Shown here piece by piece: positions 21,865-33,415 of a stretch of 64,000 nt of DNA; within the stretch, counting starts at the first letter, position 1; each line of letters starts with the position of its first letter. The notes under the pieces are model-generated. The model was not told the DNA's origin, ran no database searches, and saw only the letters and a program-made list of their open reading frames with translations. Both the position numbers and the translations under genes were made by a program. This DNA is from Hyperoodon ampullatus (lineage: Eukaryota; Chordata; Mammalia; Artiodactyla; Ziphiidae), in the NCBI GenBank assembly GCA_949752795.1, contig OX457056.1, forward strand, positions 97,238,942 to 97,302,941, written 5' to 3'.

Positions 21865-24800
21865 TTAGATTCCACATATATATGTTAGCATACTGTATTT
21901 GCTTTTCTCTTTCTGACTTACTTCACTCTGTATGACAGACTCTAGGTCCATCCACCTGACAAATAACTCAATTTCATTTCTTTTTGTGGCTGTGTAATAT
22001 TCCATTGTATATAAGTGCCACATCTTTATCCATTTATATGTCGATGGACTCTTAGGTTGCTTCCACGTCCTGGCTATTGTAAATAGAGCTGCAAGGAACA
22101 TTGTGGTATATGACTCTTTTTGAATTATAGTTTTCCCAGGGTATATGCCCAGTAGTGGGATTGCTGGGTCATATGGTAGTTCTATTTGTAGTTTTTTAAG
22201 GAACCTCCTTACTGTTCTCCATAGTGGCTGTATCAATTTACATTCCCACCAACAGTTCAAAAGGGTTCCCTTTTCTCCACACCCTCTCCAGCATTTATTG
22301 TTTGTAGATTTTTTGATCATGGCCATTCTGACCAGTGTGAGGTGATACCTCATTGTAGTTTTGATTTGCATTTCTCTAATGATTAGTGATGTTGAGCATT
22401 CTTTCAAGTGTTTGTTGGCAATCTGTACATCTTCTTTGGAGAAATGTCTATTTAGGTCTTCTGCCCATTTTTGGATTGGGTTGTTTGTTTTCTTGACATT
22501 GAGCTGCATGAGCTGCTTGTAAATTTTGGAGATTAATCCTTTGTCAGTTGCTTCATTTGCAAATATTTTCTCCAATTCTGAGGGTTGCCTTTTAATCTTA
22601 TTTATAGTTTCCTTTGCTGTGCAAAAGCTTTTAAGTTTCATTAGGTCCCATTTGTTTTTGTTTTTATTTCCATTTCTCTAGGAGGTGGGTCAAAAAAGAT
22701 CTTGCAGTGATTTATGTCATAGAGTGTTCTGCCTATGTTTTCCTCTTAGAGTTCTACAGTGTCTGACCTTACATTTAGGTCTTTAACCCATTTTTAGTTT
22801 ATTTTTGTGTATGGTGTTAGGGAGTGTTCTAATTTCCTTCTTTTATGTGTAGCTGTCCAGTTTTCTCAACACCACTTATTGAAGAGGCTGTCTTTTCTCC
22901 ACTGTATATTCTTGCCTCCTTTATCAAAATTAAAGTGACCATATATGCATGGGTTTATGTCTGGGCTTTCTGTCCTGTTCCATTGGTCTATATTTCTGTT
23001 TTTGTGCCAGTACAATACTGTCTTGATTACTGTATCTTTGTAGTAGAGTCTGAAGTCTGGGAGCCTGATTCCTCCAGATGTTTCTCTTTTCAAGATTGCT
23101 TTGGTTACTCGGGGTCTTTTGTGTTTCCATACAAATTGTGAAAATTTTTGTTCTAGTTCTGTGAAAAATGCCATTGGTAGTTTGACAGGGATTGCATTGA
23201 ATCTGTAGATTGCTTTGGGTAGTAGAGTCATTTTCACAATGTTGATTCTTCCAATCCAAGAACATGGTATATCTCTCCATCTGTTTGTACATCTTTAATT
23301 TCTTTCATCAATGTCTTATAGTTTTCTGCATACAGGCCTTTTGTCTCCTTAGGTAGGTTTATTCCTAGGTATTTTATTCCTTTTGTTGCAATAGTAAATG
23401 GGAGTGTTTCCTTAAATTTTCTTTCAGATTTTTCATCATTCGTGTATAGGAATGCAAGAGATTTCTGTGCATCTCAATAATTTTGTATCCTGCTACTTTA
23501 CCAAATTCATTGATTAGCTCTATTAGTTTTCTGGTAACATCTTTAGGATTCTCTATGTATAGTATCCTGTAATTTGCAAACAGTGGCAGCTTTACTTCTT
23601 CTTCTCCAATTTGGAATCATTTTATTTCTCTTTCTTCTCTGATTGCTGTGGCTAAAACTTCCAAAACTGTGTTGAATAATAGTGGTGAGTGTAGGCAACC
23701 TTGTCTTGTTCCTGATCTTAGTGTAGTTGGTTTCAGTTTTTCACCATTGAGAATTATGTTGGCTGTGGGTTTGTCATCTATGGCCTTTATCATGTTGAGG
23801 TAAGTTCCCTCTATGCCTAATTTCTGGATGGTTTTTATCATAAGTGGTGTTGAATTTTGTCGAAAGCTTTTTCTGCATCTATTGAGATGATCGTATGGTT
23901 TTTGTCCTTCAATTTGTTTATATGGTGTATCACATTGATTGATTTGCGTATATTGAAGAATCCTTTCATTCCTGGAATAAACCACTTGATCATGGTGTAT
24001 GATCCTTTTTATGTGCTGTTGGATTCTGTTTGGTAGTATTTTGTTGAGGATTTTTGAATCTTTGTTCATCATTGATATTGGCCTGTAGTTTTCTTTTTTT
24101 GAAACCTCTGTGTCTGGTTTTGGTATCAGGATGATGGTGGCCTCATAGAATGAGTTTGGGAATGTTCCTCCTTCTGCTATATTTTGGAAGAGTTTGAGAA
24201 GGAAAGGTGTTAGCTCTTCTCTAAATGTGTGATAGAACTCACCTGTGAAGCCATCTGGTCCTGGACTTCGGTTTGTTGGAAGATTTTTAATCACAATTTT
24301 AATTTCATTACTCATGATCGGTCTGTTTATATTTTCTATTTCTTCCTGATTCATCTTGGAAGGTTGTGCTTTTTAAAGAATTTGTGCATTTCTTTCAGGT
24401 TGTCCATTTTATTGGCATACAGTTGCTTGTAGTACTCTTTCATGATCCTTTGTATTTCTGCAGTGTCAGTTGTTACTTATTTTTCATTTCTAATTCTATT
24501 GATTTGAGTCTTCTCCCTTCTTTTCTTAATGAGTCTGGCTAATGGTTTGTCAATTTAGTTTATCTACCCAAGAACCACTTTTTAGTTTTACTGATCTTTG
24601 CTATTGTTTCCTTCATTTATTTTTCATTTATTTTTGATCTGATCTTCATGATTTCTTTCCTTCTACTAACTTTGGGTTTGTTTTTTTTTTTTTTTTTGTT
24701 CTTCATTCTCTAATTGCTTTAGGTGCAAGGTTAGGTTGTTTATTTGAGATGTTTCTTATTTCTTGAGGTAGTATTGTATTGCTATAAACTTCCCTCTTAG

Positions 24801-25681
24801 AACTGCTTTTGCTGCGCCACATAGGTTTGGGGTGGTTTTGTTTTCATTCTCATTTGTTTTAGGTATTTTTTGATTTCCCCTTTGATTTCCTTAGTGATCT
24901 CTTGGTTATTAAGTAGTGTATTGTTTAGCCTCCATGTGTTTGAAATTTTTGCGGATTTCTTCCTGTAACTGATATCTAGTCTCATAATGTTTTGGTAGGA
25001 AAAAGTACTTGATATGACTTCAATTTTCTTGAATTTACCAAAGCTTGATTTGTGAACCAAGATATGATCCATCCTGGAGAATGTTCTGTGAGCACTTGAG
25101 AAGAATGTGTATTCTGTTGTTTTGGGATGGAATGTCCTATAAATATCAATTAAGTCCATGTTGTTTAATGTATCATTTAAAGCTTGTGTTTCCTTATTTG
25201 TTTTCATTTTGGATGATCCGTCCATTGGTGAAAGTGGGGTGTTAAATTCCCCTACTATGATTATGTTACTGTCAATTTCCCCTTTTATGGCTGTCAACAT
25301 TTGCCTTATGTATTGAGGTGCTCCTATGGTGGGTGCATAAATATTTACAATTGTTATATCTTCTTCTTGGATTGATCCCTTGATCATTATGTAGTGTCCT
25401 TCTTTGTCTCTTGTAATAGTCTTTATTTTAAAATCTATTTTGTCTGATATGAGAATTGCTACTCCAGCTTTCTTCTGATTTCCATTTGCATGGAATATCT
25501 TTTCCCATCCCCTCACTTTCAGTCTGTATGTGTCCCTGGGTCTGAAGTGGGTCTCTTGTAGACAGCGTATATATGTGTCATGTTTTCGTATCCGTTCAGC
25601 CAGTCTATGTCTTCTGGTTGGAGCATTTAATCCATTTACATTTAAGGTAATTATTGATACGTATGTTCCTATTACCATTTT
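21865..25681 (-). pseudogene. L1 ORF2 (endonuclease-reverse transcriptase), broken
   Basis: The domain order is recognisable. An N-terminal APE-type endonuclease spans about 25681-24950, the reverse transcriptase about 24354-23400, and the Cys-rich C-terminal region ([18 protein letters not shown]) ends at 21865. The endonuclease keeps LNVNGLN and QETH, but the GDFN motif reads GEFNT and the expected SDH near the end reads SYQ. In the RT the frame is lost soon after RIIHHDQ. The catalytic FADD pair reads FANY (Asn at 23572-23574, Tyr at 23569-23571), so polymerase activity is gone. At least three frame breaks separate the surviving stretches of 293, 245, about 120 and 258 codons. Normal ORF2 is about 1,270 residues, and the span here fits that length. 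Confidence 0.92.
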
Positions 25682-25736
25682 CTTACTTGTTTGGGGTTTT
25701 TCTTTGTGGGTCTTTTCCTTCTCTTGTGTTTCCTGT

Positions 25737-26622
25737 CTAGAGAAGTTCCTTGAACATTTGTTGTAAAGCTGGTTTGGTTGTGCAGAATTCTCTTAGCTTT
25801 TGCTCTCTGTAAAGGTTTTAATTTCTCCATTGAATATGAATGAGATCCTTGCTGGTTAGAGTAGTCTTGGTTGTAGGCTTTTCCCTTTCATCACTTTAAA
25901 TATATCCTGACACTCCCTTCTGGCTTGTAGAGTTTCTGCTGAGAATTCAGCTGTTAACCTTATGGGGATTCCCTTGTATGTTACTTGTTCCTTTTCCCTT
26001 GCTGCTTTTTTTTTTCTTTATAGTTAATTTTTGATAGCTTGATTAACATGTGCCTTGGTGTGTTTCTTCTTGGATTTATCCTGTATGGGACTCTCTGCAC
26101 TTCCCTGGACTTTATTAACTATTTTCTTTCCCATATTAAGGAAGTTGTCAACTATAATCTCTTCAAATATTTTCTCAGTCCCTTTCTTTTTCTCTTCTTC
26201 TACTGGGACCCCTACATTTCGAATATTGGTGTGTTTAATGTCCCAGAGGTCTCTGAGACTGTTCTCAATTCTTTTCATTCTTTTTTCTTTATTCTTCTCT
26301 GCCATAGTTATTTCCACTATTTTATCTTCCAGGTCACTTATCCATTCTTCTGACTCAGTTACTCTGCTATTGCTTCCTTCTAGAGAATTTTTAATTTCAT
26401 TTATTGTGTTGTTCATCATTGTTTGTTGCTCTTTAGTTCTTCTAGGTCCTTGTTAAACGTTTCTTGTATTTTCTCCATTCTACTTCCACAATTGTGAATG
26501 ATATTTATTATCATTATTCTGAATTCTTTTTCAGGTAGACTGCCAATTTCCTCTTCATTTGTTTGGTCTGGTGGGTTTTTACCTTGCTCCTTCATCTGCT
26601 GTGTGTTTCTCTATCCTCTCAT
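25737..26622 (-). pseudogene. L1 ORF1 (RNA-binding chaperone), broken
   Basis: In an active L1 this encodes the trimeric RNA-binding protein that packages the L1 RNA. Here the likely start ATG is at 26622-26620, and the fourth codon is already TAG (26613-26611), where the family has a sense codon. Downstream, a 131-codon stretch (26419-26024) shows the coiled-coil and start of the RRM, with TESEEWISDLEDKIVEITMA and SLRDLWDIKHTNIRNVGVP visible. The C-terminal domain follows in another frame and ends LKELL-stop at 25739-25737. The total length of 886 bp is not a multiple of three, so there is a net indel. ORF2 begins 55 bp downstream. Confidence 0.88.
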
Positions 26623-27124
26623 TTTGCTTAACTTACTGTGTTTGTGGTCTCCTTCTCGCAAGCTGCAGGTTCATAATTCCCGTTGTTTTTGGTGTCTGCC
26701 CCCAATGGGTAAGGTTGGTTTAGTAGGTTGTGTAGGCTTCCTGGTGGAGGGGACTAGTGCCTGTGTTCCGGTGGATGAGGCTGGATCTTTTCTTTCTGTT
26801 GGGCAGGACTGCATCCTATGGTGTGTTTTGGGGTGTCGGTGGCCTTATTATGATTTTAGGCAGCCTCTCTGCTAATGGGTGGGGTTGTGTTCCTGTCTTG
26901 ATAGTTGTTTGTCATGGGGTGTCCAGCACTGTAGCTTGCTGGTCGTTGCGTGGAGCTGGCTCTTAACGTTGAGATGGAGCTTTCTGGGAGAGCTTTCGCC
27001 ATTTGATATTACATGGAGATGGGAGGTCTCTGGTGTAGCAGTGTCCTGAACTCTGCTATCCCACCTCAGAAGCACAGTCCTGACACCCAGCAGGAGCACC
27101 AAGACCCTGTCAGCCACTCGGCTC

Positions 27125-27480
27125 AGAAGAAAAGCAAGCAAGAAAGAAGGAAATAAATAAAATAAAATAAAATAAAGTTGTTAAAATGAAGAGTAAAAAA
27201 TAATTATTAAAAATAAAAAAATTAAAGAGTAAGAAAAAAAGAAAATAAAAAAAGAAGAGATCAATCAAACCAAAAAATGAATCCACCGATGATAACAAGT
27301 GCTAAAAACTATACAAACAAAAACAAACAGAAAACGGACAGACAGAACCCTAGGACAAATGGTAAAAGCAAAGCTACACAGAGAAAATCACACAAAGAGG
27401 TATGCACAAACAGACTCACAAAAAAAGAAAAGGGAAAAAAATATATATATCTATATATTTAAAGAAAAAAAAAAAGGAGG
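27125..27480. repeat. Low-complexity A-rich tract inside the L1 5'UTR
   Basis: The plus strand is A-rich with AAAATAAAATAAAATAAA and AAAAAAAGAAAATAAAA blocks and a short ATATATATCTATATATTT run. It is continuous with L1 5'UTR on both sides and appears to be a normal part of this L1 subfamily rather than a separate insertion. Confidence 0.65.
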
Positions 27481-28794
27481 AAGAGAGCAACCAAATCAGT
27501 AAAGAAATCTACCAATGGTAATAAACTCTAAATACTCAATTAAGATACACATACAACCAGAAACAAATTAGATGCAGAAAGCTAACCCCATGTCTACAGT
27601 TGCTCCCAAAGTCCACCGTCTCAAATTTGGGATGATTCGTTGTTTATTCAGGTATTCCAGATATTCAGGGTACATCAAGTTGATTTTCAAGATTTAATCT
27701 GCTGCTCCTGAGGCTGCTGGGAGAAATTTCCCTTTCTATTCTTTGTTCACACAGTTCCTGCGATTCAGCTTTGGATTTGGCCCCACCTATGTCTGTAGGT
27801 CGCCTGAGAGCATCCGTTCCTCACTCAGACAGGACAGGGTTAAAGTAGCAGCTGCTTAGGAGCCTCTGGCTCACTCGGGGTGGGGGTGGGTGGGAAGGGT
27901 ACGGAAGGAATGTGGGATGAAGCTGCAGTGCCAGAGGCCTGCTTGACGTTGCAACAGCCTGAGGCTCACTGCGTGTTCTCCTGGGGAAGTTGTCCCTGGG
28001 CCACGGGACCCTGGCAGTGGCGGGCTGCACAGGTTCCAGGGAGGGGAGGTGTGGATAGTCACCTGTGCTTGCACACAGGCTTCTTGGTGGCTGCAGCAAC
28101 AGCTTTAGCATTTCATGCCCATCTCTGTGGTACAGGCTGATAGCCACGGCTCGCACCCCACTCTGGAGCTTGTTTAGGCAGTGCTCTGAATCCCCTCTCC
28201 TCGTGCACCCCGAAACGTTGGTCTCTTGACTCTCTGGGAGTTCCAGAGTTTTTCCTGGACTCCCTCTCGGCTATCTGTGGTGCACTAACCCCCTTCAGGC
28301 TGTGTTCATGCAGCCAACTCCAGTCTTCTCCCTGGGATCCGACCTCTGAAGCCTGAGCCTCAGCTCTCAGCCCCCGCTCATCCCGGCAGGTGAGCATACC
28401 AGCCTCTCGGGCTGGTGAGTGCTGGTCAGCACCAATTCTTTGTGTGGGAATCTCTCAGCTTTGCCCTTTGCACCCCTGTTGCTGTGCTCTCCTCCATGGC
28501 TCCGAAGCTTCCCCCCGCCACCCCTGTCTCTGCCAGTGAAGGCGCTTCCTAGTGTGTGGAAACTTCTCTTCCTTCACAGTTCCCTCCCAGAGGTGCAGGT
28601 CCCGTCCCTATTCTTTTGTCACTGTTTTTTCTTTTTTCTTTTCCCCTACCCAGGTACGTGGATAGTTTCGTGCCTTTTGGGAAATCTGAGGTCTTCTGCC
28701 AGCGTTCAGTAGGTGTTCTGTAGGAGTTGTTCCACATGTAGATGTATTCTTGATGTATTTGTGTGGAGCAAGATCATCTCCATGTCTTACTCCT

Positions 28795-28805
28795 CCGCCA
28801 TCTTG
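28795..28805 (-). promoter_or_regulatory. YY1-like site at the L1 5' end
   Basis: The minus strand reads CAAGATGGCGG about 12-22 bases inside the element. The core AAGATGGC matches the YY1 consensus. A YY1 site at the same place in human L1 directs accurate transcription start. That this site works in the same way is inference. Confidence 0.6.
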
Positions 28806-28831
28806 AAGGTCTCCCCCTAGGCTTCTTTTTT

Positions 28832-30104
28832 AAATGGGTCACTTTATCAAGTGTTTCTTGCCAGGACATATGTTTTCTGACAATCCTAGATCTTCAGATG
28901 GCCTCAGCTAGTGTCACTGTTCAACAATATAGTGATCTCTGAGAAAACTGTTGCCCTTGTTATAATGACAGCACCATCCTGTTTGTCCATTTGACTGAGT
29001 GATCCTGAAAAAGTCACAGCCCCATATCATAATTTTCTACACCATAATTTTACAAGTGTGTATGAATGTAACATTTAATAAAGATCTGATGAAAGTGTCT
29101 TAGGGAGGATTCTGATACTTTTCCATGTCTCCAGAGTTAACTCTTCTTCAGATCTACATGCTATCATTCTCATGCCTCTAGACAGTTTCCACTCTTTACC
29201 ACAAAAAATGCTTTTTTCTTAAGATTGATTCATTTGTTTCTATTTTCTCACATCTTACTTTATCATCATAAAGTTACTTTTCTATATTTCGTTCTGCCTC
29301 ATGTATTCCCCAATTCTGATCCAGTTAACCTAAGTTATTCCATGGAGGGCTTTTGAATTCCTTATATAAATCACAAACCTCCATAGTTCCCACTGCATCT
29401 TCAAAATAGATTTAATTATATACACTTGTTGTGATTTGATCACAGCAGAGATCTTTTCAGGGGTTTCTCATGTCCTCTTGAGACACTGAATGTGAAACTC
29501 ATCAGTAGGTATGGTGGAATTGACATTTGCAAAGAGACCATTTTAAGCTTCTATTTCCTAGTTGATTAAACACCCTCAGGAACCGGTATTCATAGCCTTC
29601 CAAGGTCATGCCAACTACAATGATGTTTTAAATAAACTAGTGCCTCAAGGTAATTCCTGTCACCTTTCATTTCATCTATCAATAACTGGAAATAAGTGTG
29701 TTGCTTTTAGATGCCTTGCAGTATTCTCTTTGATAAATCCTTACAAGGCAAATCAAAGCTGTCTTTATGTCATCTTTAATCACAGGTATTGAGTACCACT
29801 GATTATCAAATCTAAATATATAATCACATACTTGACATTAGGCAATTTTGGACACAAGATATGGCATTTAATTTTAGAAAATATGTCCAACCTGACTTTT
29901 AAAATAAAAATCTTGCAATTGCGATTGAATTGATAGTGCCTGAAAGGGATAGGTGTATGGACTAAATGGTAAGTAGTTATTTAATGCAATACGTTAGTTT
30001 ATAAAATGCAGAAAGAAGGATTGTTTTCTTAAATGTCATTAATGCTATGATAGCATTCAATAATATTTTGCTTGGCTGGCAATAATGAAAATAAGAGATG
30101 ACAT
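28832..30104. other. Unannotated intergenic sequence
   Basis: About 1.3 kb right of the full-length L1. No gene, and no confident repeat. Confidence 0.45.
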
Positions 30105-30310
30105 TCGTTGATTGTTGAGATGTGATATATTGTTTTATACATTTTATACAGTGAATAATCAACATACTTATTTAGCTACTATTTTCTTCCCATTTTCCAA
30201 TAAGAAGACCAGAGGAAAGTTTAGAGGAATTCGGCAATTTCTCTCCAATTTTGCAAGACTGTGAGTGATGGAGCTGGAATTTGTTCCTAACTCATATGAC
30301 TCCAGACTTT
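30105..30310 (-). repeat. MIR-like ancient SINE fragment (antisense)
   Basis: A 'CCCATTTTCCAATAAGAAGACCAGAGGAAAG' region (in part) and a 'GAGTGATGGAGCTGGAATTTG' block are followed by 'CTCATATGACTCCAGACTTT'. These match the antisense MIR order. Confidence 0.55.
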
Positions 30311-30924
30311 TAGCTGGACAATCATAGAGAAGGAAGCATTTTTACTGCTACCTTGGATTAATGCCTCAATCTCCTCTCCCCTCCTTTTTTGAGTTACTGG
30401 TAAATTCCAGAAATATAAAACAGAAAAGAATGAGACATAAGAAGTTATTTATTTCCTTTCCTTATTTGACTTATTTGCTCATGTTCTGTTTGTATTTTAA
30501 TGGAACAACCTTGAGCTCTGTTATATGCTGAGTGCAATGTCAATTAGAAATTTAGAGGAGGGAGAATGGGTAATTGAAGGAAAAGAAAGGTTTGAAGGAG
30601 AAGATAAGAAATGGAATAGTGGGATCTAGGATGCACGATGATGAAGTAGCCATTGGCACTATCTGTTCCTTAGAGACAGGAAGTGAGAAGGTAAACATGG
30701 GCATGAGGCATGTAGGTCTGCAGGGCAGAAATAAGGCAGTTTATGCATATTAGCTTCAGCTCCTTTTGGGTAGAGAGTCATTATCAGCAATGAGCAAGGA
30801 GGATTATGAGAGTTATGAGATTTGAATAAAAAGCTAAACTACTTGAATATTTCATGTGTCAACTAAAAAGACTTAGAGAAACAAACAGGCAGTATTAAGT
30901 TTGTGATTTATAATGGTGGCATTG
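30311..30924. other. Unannotated intergenic sequence
   Basis: AG-rich around 30550-30620. Nothing recognisable. Confidence 0.4.
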
Positions 30925-31570
30925 AAATCATAATGGAGTAATCATAGTTCAGGCATGCAAAATGGAGTTCGGAAGCCATTGAGGATCTGGTCTTAGACGT
31001 ATCTCTGCACCACTGAGAACTTGAACTTTCTGTGAACTGTATCAAACCCAAGGACACCAGCCATTTTTAAAACAACATCTGCTAGCTGCAACCTTGTGGT
31101 CTCAAGGTTGTCCCCCCTTGTAACTATGCAGCCATTTCAGACCCCAACCAATCCTTGCTTAACAAACACGCTTACTTCTTGCCAGCTTCAATTATAATTC
31201 TTTTTATATAATTGAAGTATAATTGATGTACAATATTATATAAGTTACAGGTACACAGTATAGTGATTCACAATTTTTAAATGTACTCCATTTATAGTTA
31301 TTATAAAATATTGGCTATATTCCCTGGGTTGTATAATATATCCTTCTAGCTTATTTTATACCCAATCCCCTACCCTTATTTTTACCCCAATTATAATTCT
31401 TGATAAGCAACTCATATAACTAACTTCAGTCTTGTGATTTTTGCCTTTATAAGCTTCCTCCATTTTGTAGTCCAGTGGAACACAATTCAAGTGCTTCTTG
31501 AATCTGTATTGCTTGGGCTGCAGTCTTAATAAACCTCAAAGAGACACCCCTTTATTTCAATCAGGTCTCC
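30925..31570 (+). repeat. Solo LTR (ERV1-like, sense), split by an L1 tail
   Basis: LTR features are present in order. A U3 part contains 'GCAAAATGGAGTTCGGAAGCC', then a TATA-like TTTATAAGC lies at 31446-31454. A poly(A) signal AATAAA is at 31528-31533, and a short U5 follows with 'GAGACACCCCTTTATTTCA'. An antisense L1 3' fragment with exact TSDs sits in U3 at 31203-31387. Once that is removed the LTR is about 460 bp. No internal retroviral sequence follows, so it looks like a solo LTR. Ends and family are tentative. Confidence 0.55.
31203..31387 (-). mobile_element. L1 3' end fragment (antisense), severely 5'-truncated
   Basis: The 185 bp match the end of an L1 3'UTR: 'AATTGAAGTATAATTGATGT' and 'CAGGTACACAGTATAGTGAT', then a 'CCCTGGGTTGTATAATATA' block. 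Exact 14-bp TSDs CAATTATAATTCTT lie at 31189-31202 and 31388-31401. This is a typical short insertion made by incomplete reverse transcription. Confidence 0.85.
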
Positions 31571-31624
31571 ATTTATGAAATTTTGGTTAACAATAAATAT
31601 GCAGGATTGTGGTTGCTGTTCTGT

Positions 31625-31662
31625 ATGTGTGCATCTGTGTGTGCGTGTGTGTGTGTGTCTGT
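31625..31662. repeat. (GT)n microsatellite
   Basis: Imperfect GTGTGTGCGTGTGTGTGTGT run. Non-coding. Confidence 0.85.
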
Positions 31663-32329
31663 TTGTGCACGAATCTGTGTTTATGTAAATCTGGTTGTAG
31701 AGGCAAAGAAAACATTTAATCTGCATTCATTAAGGTTTAGATATTTACCCTGCGGTGCTGGGATTGATAAAGTTAAAAGTGTCAGCTAGAAAGTTTGCAA
31801 AGGAAAACGTGCAGCCCATGCTGGACAGAGAAAGAAGAAAAAATATTATGTGGCCAGTGGTGCATAGGAATATAGGGGTTTTAAAATTTTGGTTATAAAG
31901 AACAGTATAGTGACAATAAAACCGTTGTTGTCCTAGAATGATAATAGTTTAGGTAAGAGGGTGTTAGGTTATATGACTAGATCAGACATGGAATTTGTTT
32001 GTGCTTCTGTGATGCACTGAATGTACCCAAGTTTGGTTGTCATAGAGGGATTGAAATAAAGACCCGGGCTGTAAAGAAGGTCAAAGAACTCTGAGTGTGG
32101 ACTGTGTATCAGCTTTCACACATTAATATGGATGATACTGGGAATAGTAGATGGAGTAGGAAGATGAGGACTATGAGTCCAAGGCCAAAATTGTCATGGA
32201 AAATGATAGGGTAAACCTGTCAGAAATTCCTAAATGATTATTTAGACGATATAAGCCTCAAAAGAGGAAGTTCATGCATGATTGCTAAAGAGAAATAATG
32301 TGTAAGTGGCAATATCACTATTTAACATA
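31663..32329. other. Unannotated intergenic sequence
   Basis: No gene or confident repeat. Confidence 0.4.
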
Positions 32330-32490
32330 ATACATACTATAATTATTTATCTTGTTAACTATGTGTCTTCCCTAGGACTATATAAGGTCATTAGAGCAGA
32401 GAATTTTACATAAATGATCACTGATTTTTCCTTATTCTTAAAATTTGTCTGACATATAGTTAGTACTCAATAAATATCTGCTGAATGGAA
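32330..32490 (+). repeat. L2 LINE 3' end (decayed)
   Basis: The terminal signature 'GTTAGTACTCAATAAATATC' followed by 'TGCTGAATGGAAG' matches the sense L2 3' end ('gtgctcaataaatatttgtt'-type). Old, non-coding. Confidence 0.6.
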
Positions 32491-33415
32491 GCTGGAAGAA
32501 TAAATCAAAGAATGATGAATAAAATGGTAGATGAAAAATAAAAATGTGGACTTTGCCTTCTCATCCTATGACATGAGTAGGTGAAAAAAAAAAGTATGTA
32601 AGAAAAGTGGCATCTTGAGGGAAAAATCCATCCAGTTTTTAGTTCAGGCAAAGAAGCAGAAGACAATTTGATGAATATTAGAAAGTGACTGGGTCCAAGG
32701 AGAAAATATGGAAAGTAATAGGAGAAAGCCATTAATGGCCAAATAGCCTGCTGACTTGGCAGAAATGAGGCAAAAATGATGTTAGTTTTATGTCGTAAGA
32801 AATACGAGGTAAAACTTTGCACCATTATATCAATTAGGGTCACAATAAAAAACAGGTGGTACATGCAAAGGATTAGTTGCAGAGAGGGTAATAAAGGAGC
32901 TATTTATAGAGATGTGGGCAAGGTAAAGGAATCCAGCAAGAGATGGTAAAGCACCTAGGAAGTAGCAACACAGAAAGTCAATATTGCCCTCCTGAAGGGT
33001 AAGGAAAGATGGTGGTGCTATTAAATCTGGCAAGAGCTCTAACTCTGGGATGGGCACCAAGAAGGTGCTATTGTCTTAGGTAGAGGAGTTCAGCCACTGT
33101 CAAAGTGCAACCTGCCAAGGAGCAATGAGGGTGGGGGCAATAGACATACTGACCCTCCCCTGCTTCTTTCTGCTTCTTCCCATTGGTGTCAAAGATTGAC
33201 AGAATCAAACCAGGAGCAAGAGGGAGTAGAGAATTGACCTGGAGATACACAAGCATTTATCATGATCTTGACCACCACCGGAGGAGCAGGAATATGTATA
33301 TGCACTTTTATGTATATTGTGTACTTGTAGGTTTGAGACCTGTTTGGTTTGTGATGCCCATGCTTCACGCAAGTGGCCATATCAAGCTGGCAGCTAAAGA
33401 TATGGGTGTAGAGTT
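32491..33415. other. Unannotated intergenic sequence
   Basis: No recognised gene. Purine-rich on the plus strand, which generates chance antisense frames of up to about 119 codons without family resemblance. Confidence 0.4.

Larger units (their letters stand above)
21507..28817 (-). mobile_element. Full-length L1 LINE (antisense), 7.3 kb, inactive
   Basis: Complete autonomous non-LTR retrotransposon read on the minus strand. It has a 5'UTR (28817-26623), ORF1 (26622-25737), a short inter-ORF spacer, ORF2 (25681-21865) and a 3'UTR ending in an A-rich tail near 21507. Diverged TSDs flank it: TAGCCTTCTTTTTTTAA at 21490-21506 and TAGGCTTCTTTTTTAA from 28818. The 5' end starts GGGGGAGACCTTCAAGATGG and has a YY1-like site, which supports a genuine full-length copy. 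Both ORFs carry stops, frameshifts and catalytic substitutions, so the element cannot move. L1s of this kind normally copy themselves and mobilise CHR SINEs by target-primed reverse transcription. Confidence 0.93.
26623..28817 (-). promoter_or_regulatory. L1 5'UTR / internal promoter region
   Basis: About 2.2 kb lies upstream of ORF1 on the minus strand. The distal 1.2 kb (28817-27600) is comparatively GC- and CpG-rich, with C-rich blocks such as 'CCCCCGCCACCCCTGTC' on the plus strand. Nearer ORF1 there is an A/T-rich low-complexity stretch (27125-27480). L1 5'UTRs carry an internal RNA polymerase II promoter, and the position and composition fit that. Chance open frames here are not genes. 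Confidence 0.8.

Noticed and set aside
26039..26456. Plus-strand open frames of 104-133 codons rich in Phe/Ser/Leu
   Set aside because: They are the opposite strand of L1 ORF1. Hydrophobic composition comes from reading an A-rich coding strand in reverse.
27125..27480. A-rich block as a possible separate retroposon tail
   Set aside because: L1 5'UTR sequence is continuous on both sides and no TSD was found around it.
28113..28397. Antisense open frame of 94 codons in GC-rich sequence, looking like a small gene
   Set aside because: It lies inside the L1 5'UTR, where high GC lowers stop-codon frequency. No family resemblance and no independent promoter.
32505..32864. Antisense 119-codon open frame with possible membrane-like stretches
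   Set aside because: Phe/Ser/Leu-rich because the plus strand is purine-rich. No start context, domain or codon pattern supports a gene.
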